Assembly (NCBI RefSeq): GCF_000315015.1
Contig: NZ_BAEP01000051.1
Location: 16,676 to 80,675, forward strand
Length of the DNA stretch: 64,000 bases
Direction: 5' to 3'
Source: Paraglaciecola mesophila KMM 241
GTDB lineage: Bacteria; Pseudomonadota; Gammaproteobacteria; Enterobacterales; Alteromonadaceae
Made by a program: the position numbers and the translations under genes. Position 1 is the first letter of the stretch, and every line of letters starts with the position of its first letter. Of this stretch, positions 1-8,984 are shown in pieces. The notes beneath the pieces are model-generated. The model saw nothing but the letters and a program-made list of their open reading frames with translations. It did no database searches and was not told where the DNA came from.

Positions 1-2
1 TG

Positions 3-161
3 TGCAAAATACAAGGTGCCTATTTACTTAACGAAGTTTGGTCTACGAGTCAGCTCATCATAGTGCCCGAGTCTGGCCACAGCGCCAATGAGCCCAAAAT
101 TACAGCAGCTCTTTGTTTAGCTGCGACCGCGATGGCTGATTTTATAAAGGAGCAAGAATGA
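3..161 (+). CDS. pip: Prolyl aminopeptidase, C-terminal fragment (cut by window edge)
   Basis: Only the last 52 codons lie in the window, read in frame 3 from the left edge to a TGA at 159-161. The visible tail contains [11 protein letters not shown], which matches the GHSA-x-EP segment that carries the catalytic histidine of proline iminopeptidases (alpha/beta hydrolase, peptidase S33), enzymes that release N-terminal proline. The stop overlaps the dtd start as ATGA, so the two are translationally coupled; a pip-dtd pair is common in marine gammaproteobacteria. The assignment rests on a short C-terminus, so another S33 hydrolase is possible. Confidence 0.6.
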   Translation, partial: CKIQGAYLLNEVWSTSQLIIVPESGHSANEPKITAALCLAATAMADFIKEQE

Positions 162-595
162 TTGGTTTGATTCAGCGAGTCAGCGAAGCCAATGTCTGCG
201 TTGGCAATGAGGTCATTGGGGAGATTAATCAAGGGATTTTGTTGTTGCTTGGTGTGGAAAAAGACGACAACGAGGAAAAGGCCAAAAAACTGTTTCAGCG
301 GGTGCTGAATTACCGAATTTTTAGCGATCAAGACGGTAAAATGAACCTGAATCTTCAGCAAGTCGGTGGCGAATTACTTGTGGTCTCTCAGTTCACTTTG
401 GTGGCGCAGACAAACAAAGGAAATCGGCCTGGATTTTCCCAAGGAGCGTCGCCAGAATTGGGCGAATCTTTGTATAACTACTTTGTTGAATTGGGGAGAA
501 GCAGTGAAATACTCTGCGAATCAGGTAAATTTGGTGCAGATATGCAAGTTACATTAGTCAATGATGGCCCTGTGACGTTCTCCTTAAACGTCTGA
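158..595 (+). CDS. dtd: D-aminoacyl-tRNA deacylase
   Basis: This 145-residue protein has the normal length for DTD, which hydrolyses D-aminoacyl-tRNAs and so keeps D-amino acids and misloaded glycine out of translation. Both active-site signatures are visible: SQFTL at residues 77-81 and the Gly-cisPro motif NDGPVT at 135-140. The ATG overlaps the stop of the upstream peptidase gene, and AGGAGC about 5 nt upstream serves as ribosome binding site. It is probably the second gene of a short operon; nearly 100 bp separate it from the next gene. Confidence 0.95.
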   Translation: MIGLIQRVSEANVCVGNEVIGEINQGILLLLGVEKDDNEEKAKKLFQRVLNYRIFSDQDGKMNLNLQQVGGELLVVSQFTLVAQTNKGNRPGFSQGASPELGESLYNYFVELGRSSEILCESGKFGADMQVTLVNDGPVTFSLNV

Positions 596-690
596 TTTGC
601 TACCAAGCAATGAATAATATCTAATGGTGGACTGGCTGATATAATTCGGCCTCAGGTTATCGATATCTCCATAAGGATAAATGCATAATA

Positions 691-1617
691 ATGTATAAGA
701 TTGAAACCCCAGAAACAGATGCAGAGTTTGAAGCATATTTTGAATTTCGCTGGTTAATGCTGCGAAAGCCTTGGAATTATCCTCAAGGCTCTGAAAAAGA
801 TGAATATGAGCAAGTCAGTGAACATCGCATGATCCGTAATAACAAAGGTGAAGTGATCGCTATTGGCCGTATACACATGAACAGCGCTGAGGAAGCTCAG
901 GTTCGCCATATAGCTGTCGCCAATGATGCGCAGGGGCGTGGCTTAGCCAAAATGATCATGTCTTCACTTGAAGCCGTAGCGCGACAAGAGGGCGCCGTTC
1001 GCATCGTCACTAATAGCCGAGAGCTTTCCACTCCGTTTTTCGAGAGTTGTGGCTTTGAAGTGGAAAAAGAAGCTTCGACTGAATTAGGGAAGTTAAAACG
1101 CCAACAAATGGTTAAGCGTCTGTTGGCCCATAACACGATTTTGTTGCACCCAAAATGGTGTAAAGAGTTACAGGATACATGGCACGATACCATCCCTATT
1201 AGTGAACAAATGGGGATCAAGTTGTATCAATACTCTGGTAAGACTTTAGAGAACCGAGCTTCGCTAAATAAAAATATCAATTTGCATGGGACTATGTTTG
1301 CCGGCAGTATTTTTTCCTTGGCGACTCTGACAGGCTGGGGCATGATTTTTTTGCAATTGAAGGAGAAGAATCTTGTTGGGGAAATAGTGTTAGGGGACGG
1401 TAATATTCACTATCACAAACCCATCACTATGCAGCCAAGAGCCTTATGTCACATTGAAAGTCTTAGCGGTAAGTTCGAGCCATTAGCGAAAGACAAGAAA
1501 TGCCAAATTAAATTACAGGTCGATATTCTTGATGGCGATACTGCTGTTGCCGAGTTCAAGGGAGTGTATTGGATTCTCCCCCCTGCGGCTGAAGAACAAG
1601 ACGCCCAAAGCGAGTAA
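691..1617 (+). CDS. madA: Two-domain GNAT / hot-dog protein (YiiD; malonyl-ACP decarboxylase MadA type)
   Basis: This 308-residue protein joins an N-terminal GNAT domain (about residues 1-145, with the acyl-CoA loop around QGRGLA, 81-86) to a C-terminal hot-dog domain (about 160-300). The hot-dog loop NINLHGTMFAGS (195-206) resembles the catalytic loop of the MadA/MadB family, where a conserved Asn is needed for malonyl-ACP decarboxylation; E. coli YiiD of the same architecture lets fatty acid synthesis start without FabH. The role here is inferred from architecture and loop. Older annotations call this family a thioesterase. It is convergent with rpoH across a shared terminator. Confidence 0.8.
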   Translation: MYKIETPETDAEFEAYFEFRWLMLRKPWNYPQGSEKDEYEQVSEHRMIRNNKGEVIAIGRIHMNSAEEAQVRHIAVANDAQGRGLAKMIMSSLEAVARQEGAVRIVTNSRELSTPFFESCGFEVEKEASTELGKLKRQQMVKRLLAHNTILLHPKWCKELQDTWHDTIPISEQMGIKLYQYSGKTLENRASLNKNINLHGTMFAGSIFSLATLTGWGMIFLQLKEKNLVGEIVLGDGNIHYHKPITMQPRALCHIESLSGKFEPLAKDKKCQIKLQVDILDGDTAVAEFKGVYWILPPAAEEQDAQSE

Positions 1618-1654
1618 TTTTTAGTTAATAAGCAGTGATTATTTTTCAGGCAAT

Positions 1655-1682
1655 AAAAAAGCGCGTTTAAAACGCGCTTTTT
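1655..1682. terminator. Bidirectional rho-independent terminator between madA and rpoH
   Basis: GCGCGTTT and AAACGCGC pair, flanked by an A-run on the left and a T-run on the right. The hairpin can therefore end transcription from both converging genes. Confidence 0.85.
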
Positions 1683-1700
1683 CGTGTTCATATTACTGAG

Positions 1701-2552
1701 TTATACCATAGCACTCTGTAATTTTTTCATGGCGTTCTTTTCGATTTGACGAACACGCTCTGCAGATACTTGGTATTTATCTGCTAAGTCTTGTAGCGTT
1801 GTTTTGTCGTCGCTTAACCAGCGCGTTTGAATGATATGCTGACTACGCTCATCAAGGGTTTTAATCGCTGAATATAGCTTCTGTGAAGCTGTGGCGTCCC
1901 AATCTGCGTTAACAACGTCAGTTTCAACATCTGCACTTTTGTCTTCTAAAAACTGTACCGGTGCGAAGCTTCCGCTTTCATCATCATCTGCTGACAAATC
2001 AAAGGCTTGGTCGTGACTGCTCATACGAGCTTCCATTTGTAATACTTCTTTTTCGCTCACTCCCAAGTCACTTGCAACCTTTTGCACTTCTGCATGAGTG
2101 AACCAGCCTAAACGCTTTTTATTCTTACGCAGGTTAAAGAACAGCTTACGTTGTGCTTTGGTTGTCGCGACTTTCACTATGCGCCAATTACGCAGCACAA
2201 ATTCGTGAATTTCGGCTTTAATCCAATGTACAGCGAACGATACCAACCTAACACCTACCGTAGGGTCAAAGCGCCTTACCGCTTTCATTAGGCCGATATT
2301 ACCTTCTTGAATCAAATCAGCTTGAGGAAGTCCGTACCCAGAATAAGATTTTGCAATATGCACAACGAAACGAAGGTGTGACATGATTAGCTTTCTTGCT
2401 GCTAATAAATCGTCTTCCTGTTGTAAACGTTCTGCTAGACCACGTTCTTCTTCGGCTGTAAGCATATTAATGCTGCTAACAGCTTGCACGTAAGTTTCGA
2501 TGCTACCGGTCTGTGGAACGGTTAATGTTAGTGCACGCATATCTGTTGTCAT
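1701..2552 (-). CDS. rpoH: RNA polymerase heat-shock sigma factor RpoH (sigma-32)
   Basis: The product directs RNA polymerase to heat-shock promoters. With the ATG at 2552 it has 283 residues, matching E. coli RpoH (284). Near-identical segments are visible: [15 protein letters not shown] region 2.1, [36 protein letters not shown] (regions 2.3-2.4), the [10 protein letters not shown] 'RpoH box', and the region 4 helix-turn-helix ending [16 protein letters not shown]. The open frame extends 31 codons further upstream, but the ATG at 2552 has GAGGTGATT before it and starts at the conserved N-terminus. Upstream lie a TATAAT-like box and an FNR-like palindrome. Confidence 0.97.
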   Translation of the reverse strand: MTTDMRALTLTVPQTGSIETYVQAVSSINMLTAEEERGLAERLQQEDDLLAARKLIMSHLRFVVHIAKSYSGYGLPQADLIQEGNIGLMKAVRRFDPTVGVRLVSFAVHWIKAEIHEFVLRNWRIVKVATTKAQRKLFFNLRKNKKRLGWFTHAEVQKVASDLGVSEKEVLQMEARMSSHDQAFDLSADDDESGSFAPVQFLEDKSADVETDVVNADWDATASQKLYSAIKTLDERSQHIIQTRWLSDDKTTLQDLADKYQVSAERVRQIEKNAMKKLQSAMV

Positions 2553-2691
2553 AATCACCTCGTGTAACATTGTGTTCTTGGAACCATGCAATGACTTTGC
2601 CAACCAAGAACCGCATTGAGTTCTACATTTGCTGTAATAGACCACTCAAACGCGAAAAAATTTCATGTAGCGGCTGATCTATCAATAAGAT

Positions 2692-2697
2692 ATTATA
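2692..2697 (-). promoter_or_regulatory. Candidate -10 box of the rpoH promoter
   Basis: The minus strand reads a perfect TATAAT here, about 140 nt before the rpoH ATG. No good -35 hexamer lies at 16-18 bp; instead the spacing falls on the FNR-like palindrome at 2714-2727, which would suit an activator-dependent or repressed promoter. Confidence 0.4.
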
Positions 2698-2713
2698 CAA
2701 ATATAAGCTCTAG

Positions 2714-2727
2714 TTGATCGAGATCAA
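2714..2727. promoter_or_regulatory. FNR/EtrA-type palindrome upstream of rpoH
   Basis: TTGATCGAGATCAA is a perfect match to the FNR-family consensus TTGAT-N4-ATCAA. It lies just upstream of the TATAAT box on the rpoH strand, centred roughly at position -35 to -41 of a predicted start. Regulation of rpoH by an oxygen-responsive factor is an inference from this match alone. Confidence 0.4.
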
Positions 2728-3083
2728 TTGAAAAGTTATTAAAGCGCTACTTTTTGGGGGTTGCTCGAATAGTATGAACAACGAATGATGCCACCATAAT
2801 AACAGTTACCATTGTACGCAAGTACTATCTTCGCAATATTAATATTCTATTACATATGTCGGAAGTGCATCATATTTGATAAGCGGAATTGATCTTATTT
2901 GTTTTATGGATGTAAAAACAGCAGTTTGTCTTATTTACAAGGTTTAAATTTGTCTGTTAGTCTGACTTTGTTCAAAAAAACGACGACAGTACATCTATGT
3001 ACTAAAAATTTATTTGCAGCGCTTTCCGTGCGTTGTGTCTTTAGGCCTAATAACCTTACTCAAATGATTTCATAGGGATGTAA

Positions 3084-4325
3084 ATGTTCGCCTTTATTGC
3101 TCGCCAGCCTATTTTAGATCGCCAACGTGATGTGTTTGCCTACGAATTACTTTTTCGTGATGGTAAGAACAATTGCTATCCAGATACGGCAAGAGACGAA
3201 CGCACCGAAAAACTGATTGCTAAGCATTATCTTACCCTCGGACTAGACGAAATCTCTTGCAATAAAAAATCTTTTATTAACTTTCAAAAAGAAACCTTAA
3301 TTAATGGATTACCTGCTGTTTTAGATCCTTCTAACGTCATCGTTGAATTATCTGATGCTAACTTGCCACATGACACTTTGCTAGGGGTCTGCCAGCAAGT
3401 GAAGAATAGCGGATTTACTATCGCTTTGGACGATCATAACTTAGACCCTAAATGGAATGATTTTCTGCCATTTGTTGACATCGTTAAAGTGAATGTGATG
3501 CAAAGCGATTACGATGGTGTGGCGAAAAGTATGCCTAGGTTATTAGATGCCAATGTAAAATTGGTGGCTGAACAGATTGATAGCCAGCAAGATTTTGAGA
3601 TATATCGCGACATGGGGTTTGATTACTTCCAAGGTTACTTTTTTGCTAAACCCGAGGCAATCAAACAACAAAATTTGCCTACCTCAAAATTAACGTTAGT
3701 AGAACTCATGGGTGTCAGCTCTAGCGAAACCTTTGATATTGAGCGTGTAAATTCTGTTATCGAGCATGATGTTGGCTTGTCTTATATGTTGTTGCGCTTT
3801 GTAAACAACCCTATGGTGAATAAGCGTTACAGGATCACGTCACTGCGCCACGCAATCACCTATATGGGGGAAGTGGAACTTAAGAAGTTCGTGGCCTTGT
3901 TAGCACTGGCCAATTTAAATGATGACAAGCCGATTGAGTTGCTGCACTTGTCGCTCGTAAGAGCGAAATTTTGTGATTTAGTTGCCCAAGAAGCGAAAAA
4001 AGGGGATAACCCGCCAGTGGGATTTTTAGTCGGTTTGTTCTCTTTACTTGATGCAATACTTGATCAAGATATGGACACACTACTGAATCAGTTACCCATA
4101 GATGATGAAGTTAAATTTGCTTTAAGCGGTGGCCAGAACGACCTGTCTATTTATTTAGTTTTGGCCAGGGCGTTTGAAAGTGCGAACTGGTTGAAAGTCA
4201 TACGGATAGCTGGTTTGTTGAAAATTGACCAGAAACGACTACACAGTATGTTCAACGAAGCCATTATTTGGGGTAACGGTCTACGTCAGTCTGTATCACC
4301 ACACTTTCCAGAATCAAGGGCGTAA
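3084..4325 (+). CDS. EAL-HDOD signalling protein (YuxH type)
   Basis: This 413-residue protein has an N-terminal EAL-like domain (about 1-190) and a C-terminal HDOD domain (about 195-400). The EAL signature is replaced by YELLFR (residues 20-25) near the start, and the DDFG-type metal motif reads LDDHNL. YFQGYFFAKP resembles the C-terminal QGYYF motif of EAL domains. Such proteins usually do not hydrolyse cyclic di-GMP and act as protein-protein signalling scaffolds. A start at ATG 3084 follows AGGGATGTAA. It stands alone, divergent from rpoH; its partner cannot be told from the sequence. Confidence 0.88.
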   Translation: MFAFIARQPILDRQRDVFAYELLFRDGKNNCYPDTARDERTEKLIAKHYLTLGLDEISCNKKSFINFQKETLINGLPAVLDPSNVIVELSDANLPHDTLLGVCQQVKNSGFTIALDDHNLDPKWNDFLPFVDIVKVNVMQSDYDGVAKSMPRLLDANVKLVAEQIDSQQDFEIYRDMGFDYFQGYFFAKPEAIKQQNLPTSKLTLVELMGVSSSETFDIERVNSVIEHDVGLSYMLLRFVNNPMVNKRYRITSLRHAITYMGEVELKKFVALLALANLNDDKPIELLHLSLVRAKFCDLVAQEAKKGDNPPVGFLVGLFSLLDAILDQDMDTLLNQLPIDDEVKFALSGGQNDLSIYLVLARAFESANWLKVIRIAGLLKIDQKRLHSMFNEAIIWGNGLRQSVSPHFPESRA

Positions 4326-4407
4326 ACGCCCGCCTGAATAAACATTGCCATTAAAGTTTGCTTGGCAGCCAAACTTTAGTGCGCCTTTCACGACACGAGG
4401 TACGACA

Positions 4408-5388
4408 TTACTTTGGCTCAATGGCACTTACATGTCGTTTTACTGAAATCATCGAACCAACCAGCCCTAGGAGCACAGAAGTTGACAGCATAATAAGTAA
4501 GGTGCTGAAGTCGACACCGGCAATATTGAATTGCTTTTGATAAAGGGCGCTCACAGCCTCAACACTGGCGCTCATCCACCACAATAAGCTAACTACCGTG
4601 AACCACGCTAATAGGCCGCCTAATAAACCATACCAGAAGCCAGTGTACATAAAGGGGCGTTGAATAAAGGCGTCGGTCGCACCCACTAGCTTCATCACTA
4701 GTATTTCATCTTTTTTACTTAGAATGTTGAGCCTGATGGTATTGCCAATAATCAAAACAACCGCCAAAAACAGCAGTAGCGCAATAATCGTCACCAGCTC
4801 TTTGGCTACTGTTAAAAGTGCATCTAGGCGCTGTAACCACTCCAGATCAAGTTTGCCTATATCGACTTCTCGCTCTTTGCGCAGCTTATCGAGTAACAAA
4901 CGCGCAGCCACAGGGCCGGCGTGTTTCTCGCTAGGCGCCACAAGCACAACAGGTGGTAATGGGTTTTTATCTAAATACGCGATAGCATCGCCGAATCCTG
5001 ACAGCGCTTTAAACTCATTTAGCGCGTCATCCGCAGGGATATAAGTCACCTTACTCACTTCTGGCCAAGAATTAATACGGGTCAGAAGTTGGTCTATGTG
5101 TTGCTTTGATGTTTCAGCTTTTAGAAATAAAGATATTTCAGAGGCTTGGTCCCACCCTGAGCTCACTTGTTCAATATTTTTTACCAAGATGTATAAGGTG
5201 CTAGGCAATGTAATACTTAAACCCAACACGCCTATGGTCATCAGTGAGGCCGCGCCAGAGCGCCACATTTCCCCCAAACTGCCTAATGCTTGGCGAACAT
5301 GGCTGAGAAAAAACATTTGGATGCGCTGAATGATAGAAACCTGACTTAGCTGGGCGCCCTGGGCTCGTCCTTTAAATAATAAACTCAT
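4408..5388 (-). CDS. ftsX: Cell-division ABC transporter permease FtsX
   Basis: FtsX is the inner-membrane partner of FtsE; together they control peptidoglycan amidases through EnvC-like activators during division. The 326-residue protein has the expected layout: a cytoplasmic N-terminus, one membrane segment near residue 45-70, a periplasmic loop, then three membrane segments in the C-terminal half, with VMKLVGATDAFIQRPF as the typical FtsX-family segment. It follows ftsE with an unusually long 70-bp gap instead of the overlap seen in E. coli. Order on the minus strand is ftsY-ftsE-ftsX. Confidence 0.95.
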   Translation of the reverse strand: MSLLFKGRAQGAQLSQVSIIQRIQMFFLSHVRQALGSLGEMWRSGAASLMTIGVLGLSITLPSTLYILVKNIEQVSSGWDQASEISLFLKAETSKQHIDQLLTRINSWPEVSKVTYIPADDALNEFKALSGFGDAIAYLDKNPLPPVVLVAPSEKHAGPVAARLLLDKLRKEREVDIGKLDLEWLQRLDALLTVAKELVTIIALLLFLAVVLIIGNTIRLNILSKKDEILVMKLVGATDAFIQRPFMYTGFWYGLLGGLLAWFTVVSLLWWMSASVEAVSALYQKQFNIAGVDFSTLLIMLSTSVLLGLVGSMISVKRHVSAIEPK

Positions 5389-5458
5389 TCTTCAAACTCA
5401 CTTATGCATGTGTTGCTAGCCATTGCTCAGCCAGACTGTTGTTATTTCAGCGTTTTGG

Positions 5459-6133
5459 TTAAAAGTCTTGGGATAGACCATCGGTGATCATTTGCCCGTT
5501 TTTGAGGGTCAGAGTTCGATATTTCATGCGGGCAATCAAGCCCAAGTCATGGGTTGCGATAAAGACGGATACACCCGCTTGGTTGAAGTCCTCGAACAAT
5601 CGAATAATTTCCATAGACAACTTTGGATCTAAATTACCCGTGGGCTCATCAGCCAACAATAGTGGCGGCTTATTCACAACTGCGCGGGCAATGCCTACGC
5701 GCTGTTGCTCACCGCCTGATAGCATAATGGGAAGATTTTTTGCTTTGTCTCTAAGGCCAACCATTTCAAGTGCTGCATGCACTCGTTTGGTGGTTTCCTT
5801 GTGTGAATAACCTTCAATAATGAGTGGCAGCGCGACATTGTCGAATACGCTTTTGTCCATCAAGAGTTGGTGGCTTTGAAAAATCATGCCTATGTCACGA
5901 CGAATATAGGCGATTTGGCGACGACTAATGGTATTTAAGTCATGCCCATTAATTAACACCTGACCCACAGTGGGGCGTTCCATCAAACTGATTAATTTCA
6001 GCAAGGTGCTTTTACCGGCACCAGAATGACCCGTTAAAAACGCCATTTCTCCGGGCTCTACATGAAAGTCTACCTTGCGCAGCGCTTGTTGCCCGCCAGG
6101 GTAGGTTTTACTCACTTGCTGAAATTTGATCAT
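5459..6133 (-). CDS. ftsE: Cell-division ATP-binding protein FtsE
   Basis: This is a 224-residue ABC ATPase, matching the usual length of FtsE (222). Walker A is GHSGAGKST (35-43), the ABC signature is LSGGEQQRVGIARA, and Walker B reads LLLADEPTGNLD. FtsEX recruits periplasmic cell-wall hydrolysis activators to the septum. The gene sits between ftsY and ftsX, the classic gammaproteobacterial order. Confidence 0.97.
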   Translation of the reverse strand: MIKFQQVSKTYPGGQQALRKVDFHVEPGEMAFLTGHSGAGKSTLLKLISLMERPTVGQVLINGHDLNTISRRQIAYIRRDIGMIFQSHQLLMDKSVFDNVALPLIIEGYSHKETTKRVHAALEMVGLRDKAKNLPIMLSGGEQQRVGIARAVVNKPPLLLADEPTGNLDPKLSMEIIRLFEDFNQAGVSVFIATHDLGLIARMKYRTLTLKNGQMITDGLSQDF

Positions 6134-6192
6134 TGAATCACTCTTCGCTCAATCAGGCTGTTAGCTGCATTGTTTGTTTTTGCAAACCCTGC

Positions 6193-7656
6193 TCAAGTCT
6201 TGCTTTCAGCGCTATTTTCAACGCTGCTTTCAGCGAAGAGTGCTTCAACAAACTCATCACTGGCAAAAGGGCGTAAATCGTCAATGCCTTCACCTACACC
6301 GATATAACGAATAGGAATTTTGAATTGATCCGCTAAGGCAAAAATTACCCCACCTTTCGCGGTGCCATCGAGCTTGGTTAATGTAATCCCAGTTAGCCCT
6401 ACCGCTTGGTTGAATAACTTGGTTTGGCTAACGGCATTTTGGCCCGTGGCCGCATCGAGTGTCAGCATAACTTCGTGGGGCGCATTTGGGTTTATCTTGC
6501 GCATCACCCGCACCACTTTTTTAAGCTCTTCCATCAAGTGATCTTTATTTTGTAGTCGACCCGCGGTATCGGCGATTAGCACATCCACATTACGCGCTTT
6601 GGCGGACTCCAATGCATCGTAGATAACAGATGCGCTGTCAGAGCCGGTTTTCTGCGCTATCACAGGAATGTTATTACGCTCACCCCATACTTGTAGCTGT
6701 TCAACTGCTGCGGCTCTGAACGTATCACCGGCAGCCAACATGACTTTTTTACCTTGAGATTGGAACTGTTTAGCCATTTTACCGATTGTGGTTGTTTTAC
6801 CTACACCGTTTACACCCACCATTAAGATAACAAACGGACCATCTTCGCTTTTCGGTTCAAGGGGCTGGCTGACTTCTTGTAATATATTGCTCATTTGCTG
6901 TTTCAGCAATTGATACAACGCCTCACCGTCTTTTAGCTGATTACGTTTCGCACCGTCTGTTAGCTTAGAGATAATTTTGCTGGTGGTCTCTATTCCTACA
7001 TCGGCGACTAATAATTGGGTTTCTAACTCTTCGAATAAATCATCATCGATGGCTTTACCGCGAAACAGGCTAATAAAGCCGCTGCCGAGGTTTTCTTTCG
7101 TACGTGACAGGCTTTGTCTTAACTTGGCGAACAGCCCCATTTTGACTGGCTTTTCAGGTGTCGTTTCACGTTCTTCTTCAGGCTTCGCCTTTGGCTCAGG
7201 TTCTAGCTCAGGTTCAACAACAGGCTGAAGCTCTGCCTCAGACATTTCTGTCTTGGCCTCAAGTGCTTCAGTCGGTTCAGTTGATGAAGCAACTGGTACA
7301 GGCACCACATCGCTTGTTATAGGGTCTTCATTGGCGTCAATAACCGAGGTAGGTGTTTCAACTTCAGTAAGGCTCTGGCCGTGCTCAGTAATAGCGCGCT
7401 CTTCCAAGGTACGCTCTACTTCCACTGCAGGTTGCCCGTGAGAAGGGCTTTCTACTTCGGTGGCAATAGCATCATCAACTTTTTGCAGTTCTGCTTGCTC
7501 GCCCGCTTTCTCGTCTGCTTGCTTAAGAAGGCGCTCATCGATGTTCTCGTCGATTTGTGGTTGTGCCTCTTGGGCTTCTTCTGGTGTGCTCTTTGTGGGA
7601 TTTTGTGGCTCTGACTTAGGCTTGTCTTTTTTGAGCCAACCGAAAAACTTGGACAT
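6193..7656 (-). CDS. ftsY: Signal recognition particle receptor FtsY
   Basis: FtsY docks SRP-bound ribosomes at the membrane for insertion of membrane proteins. It has an acidic, low-complexity A domain (about the first 190 residues, rich in E, P and T) and an NG GTPase domain with GVNGVGKTT, DTAGR and TKLDGTAKGG. I place the start at the ATG at 7656 (MSKFFGWLKK, 487 residues), since the upstream in-frame GTG at 7701 has no ribosome binding site and the MSKFFGWLKK form is usual for FtsY. AAGGA lies 12 nt before the ATG, slightly far. It is divergent from rsmD. Confidence 0.95.
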   Translation of the reverse strand: MSKFFGWLKKDKPKSEPQNPTKSTPEEAQEAQPQIDENIDERLLKQADEKAGEQAELQKVDDAIATEVESPSHGQPAVEVERTLEERAITEHGQSLTEVETPTSVIDANEDPITSDVVPVPVASSTEPTEALEAKTEMSEAELQPVVEPELEPEPKAKPEEERETTPEKPVKMGLFAKLRQSLSRTKENLGSGFISLFRGKAIDDDLFEELETQLLVADVGIETTSKIISKLTDGAKRNQLKDGEALYQLLKQQMSNILQEVSQPLEPKSEDGPFVILMVGVNGVGKTTTIGKMAKQFQSQGKKVMLAAGDTFRAAAVEQLQVWGERNNIPVIAQKTGSDSASVIYDALESAKARNVDVLIADTAGRLQNKDHLMEELKKVVRVMRKINPNAPHEVMLTLDAATGQNAVSQTKLFNQAVGLTGITLTKLDGTAKGGVIFALADQFKIPIRYIGVGEGIDDLRPFASDEFVEALFAESSVENSAESKT

Positions 7657-7740
7657 ATTAGATAGAAATCCTTGGAAAATCGTTGAATTAATTGAGTACA
7701 CTTACGTATCTTTGCAGCAATGATAACATTCCTACTATAA

Positions 7741-8325
7741 ATGAAGCGAGACGTAAAAAAGACTCAAGCCGCCAATGGTGCAATTCGTATTATCAGCGGG
7801 CAATGGCGCGGGCGAAAATTGCCTGTAATGGACGTTCAAGGGCTGCGCCCCACAACAGACAGAAACAAAGAAACATTGTTCAACTGGCTAATGGCGTATA
7901 CTCAAGACAGTCATTGCTTAGATGCATTTGCAGGCAGTGGAGGCCTTGGTTTTGAAGCACTTTCTCGGTATGCCAAGCATGTGACGTTTATTGAGTTAGA
8001 CAAGAAGGTCGCAAGAAATTTGCAGCAAAATCTCGAAACTCTCAAAGCATCTAAAGAGAGCGCACAGGTGCTCTGCGGCGATTCCCTAGGTTACCTAAGT
8101 CAGCTAAACGACAAATTTGATTTGATCTTTTTAGACCCACCTTTTAACAAAAATCTAATTCCTAAAGCGATCGATGGTATCGAGCAGAACAGTTTGTTGG
8201 CCCAAGAGGGCTTGGTTTATATCGAATGCGAAACGCAAAATGCTCAGTACAAAGTGCCGCCTGGTTGGCGCTTATTGAAAGAAAGTCAGACTAGCCAAGT
8301 TACCGCGAGGTTGTATCAAGGCTAG
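7741..8325 (+). CDS. rsmD: 16S rRNA (guanine-966-N2)-methyltransferase RsmD
   Basis: RsmD methylates G966 of 16S rRNA in the assembled 30S particle, using S-adenosylmethionine. The 194-residue protein has the N-terminal IRIISGQWRGRKLP motif, LRPTTDRNKETLFNWL, the SAM-binding DAFAGSGGLGFEALSR and the catalytic LDPPF typical of N2-guanine/N6-adenine methylases. It is divergent from ftsY with 84 bp between them, the arrangement known from E. coli. No clear Shine-Dalgarno precedes the ATG; CTATAA stands directly before it. Confidence 0.95.
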   Translation: MKRDVKKTQAANGAIRIISGQWRGRKLPVMDVQGLRPTTDRNKETLFNWLMAYTQDSHCLDAFAGSGGLGFEALSRYAKHVTFIELDKKVARNLQQNLETLKASKESAQVLCGDSLGYLSQLNDKFDLIFLDPPFNKNLIPKAIDGIEQNSLLAQEGLVYIECETQNAQYKVPPGWRLLKESQTSQVTARLYQG

Positions 8326-8371
8326 TGCTATAGGTAATATCGTTGAGGCATTTACAACCTTAAAGAACCTG

Positions 8372-8962
8372 TTATGGAGTAATATCAATGCCAATATTAC
8401 TCATGCCTTCACCAATAGCGATATCTTTAAGGGCTTTACAGGTATCGCCATTTTTTGGGCTGTTGGCCAAAAACGTGAGTAATTCTTGTTGGATTTCAAT
8501 TTCCCATTGCATCAGAGGGTGTTGCTTTATCTCTTCGACACTTATTTCTGCTTCAGAAGTCGCTTCGACAAAAGCTTCTACCGTACCTTGGGCAAGTTTG
8601 CTGACCACAACGGCGCCTTGCAGGTCTTCTTCCATCAATAACAGAATAAGCGCCGACATTGACATAGCGGTATCAATGGCCGGATATACTCCAATACTGT
8701 CGTAATCATTTGGGTCAGGCACGCTTGCTTCAACTTTTTCAAGTTGCGCGGCAAAATTGATTTTGGTTTTTGGGTGAGCGAGCCACTCCCAAATCACGTT
8801 CAAACTGTTGCGGTATGGGCTTGGATCGGCAAATTCAGTGGCTTCACAAAAAAGCTGGTAATTCGGTAGCATGCGTTCTAGCAATGCTGCTGAAAAAGCA
8901 ACAGATTGCCACGTTTCTAAATCTCTAACTTGCTGAAAAATAGTTAGTCTATTGTCTTTCAT
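8372..8962 (-). CDS. DUF416 family protein (YjaG-like)
   Basis: A 196-residue soluble protein similar in character to E. coli YjaG (DUF416), a mostly helical protein of unknown function conserved in gammaproteobacteria. Features that fit are the N-terminal QVRDLETWQSVAFSAALLERMLPNY and the central YPAIDTAMSMSAL. The open frame starts at 9016, but the ATG at 8962 has a strong GAGGT six bases upstream and gives the usual start. It follows yhgN by 22 bp, so the two probably form one transcript. Confidence 0.85.
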   Translation of the reverse strand: MKDNRLTIFQQVRDLETWQSVAFSAALLERMLPNYQLFCEATEFADPSPYRNSLNVIWEWLAHPKTKINFAAQLEKVEASVPDPNDYDSIGVYPAIDTAMSMSALILLLMEEDLQGAVVVSKLAQGTVEAFVEATSEAEISVEEIKQHPLMQWEIEIQQELLTFLANSPKNGDTCKALKDIAIGEGMSNIGIDITP

Positions 8963-8984
8963 TTTTACCTCATTGATTCGCCGC

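Larger units (their letters stand above)
2553..3083. other. Divergent intergenic region rpoH / EAL-HDOD gene
   Basis: No gene was found in these 531 bp. The region holds the rpoH leader and promoter on the minus strand, including a TATAAT at 2697-2692 and the palindrome at 2714-2727, and presumably the promoter of the plus-strand gene at 3084. No strong plus-strand promoter was recognised. An RNA thermometer like the one in E. coli rpoH mRNA may exist but was not folded. Confidence 0.6.

Noticed and set aside
50..361. 103-codon frame on the minus strand over dtd
   Set aside because: It lies opposite dtd and the peptidase end and has no protein-like character.
7253..7723. Several plus-strand frames opposite the ftsY acidic domain
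   Set aside because: They are Ser/Thr-rich reflections of the Glu/Pro-rich ftsY coding strand.
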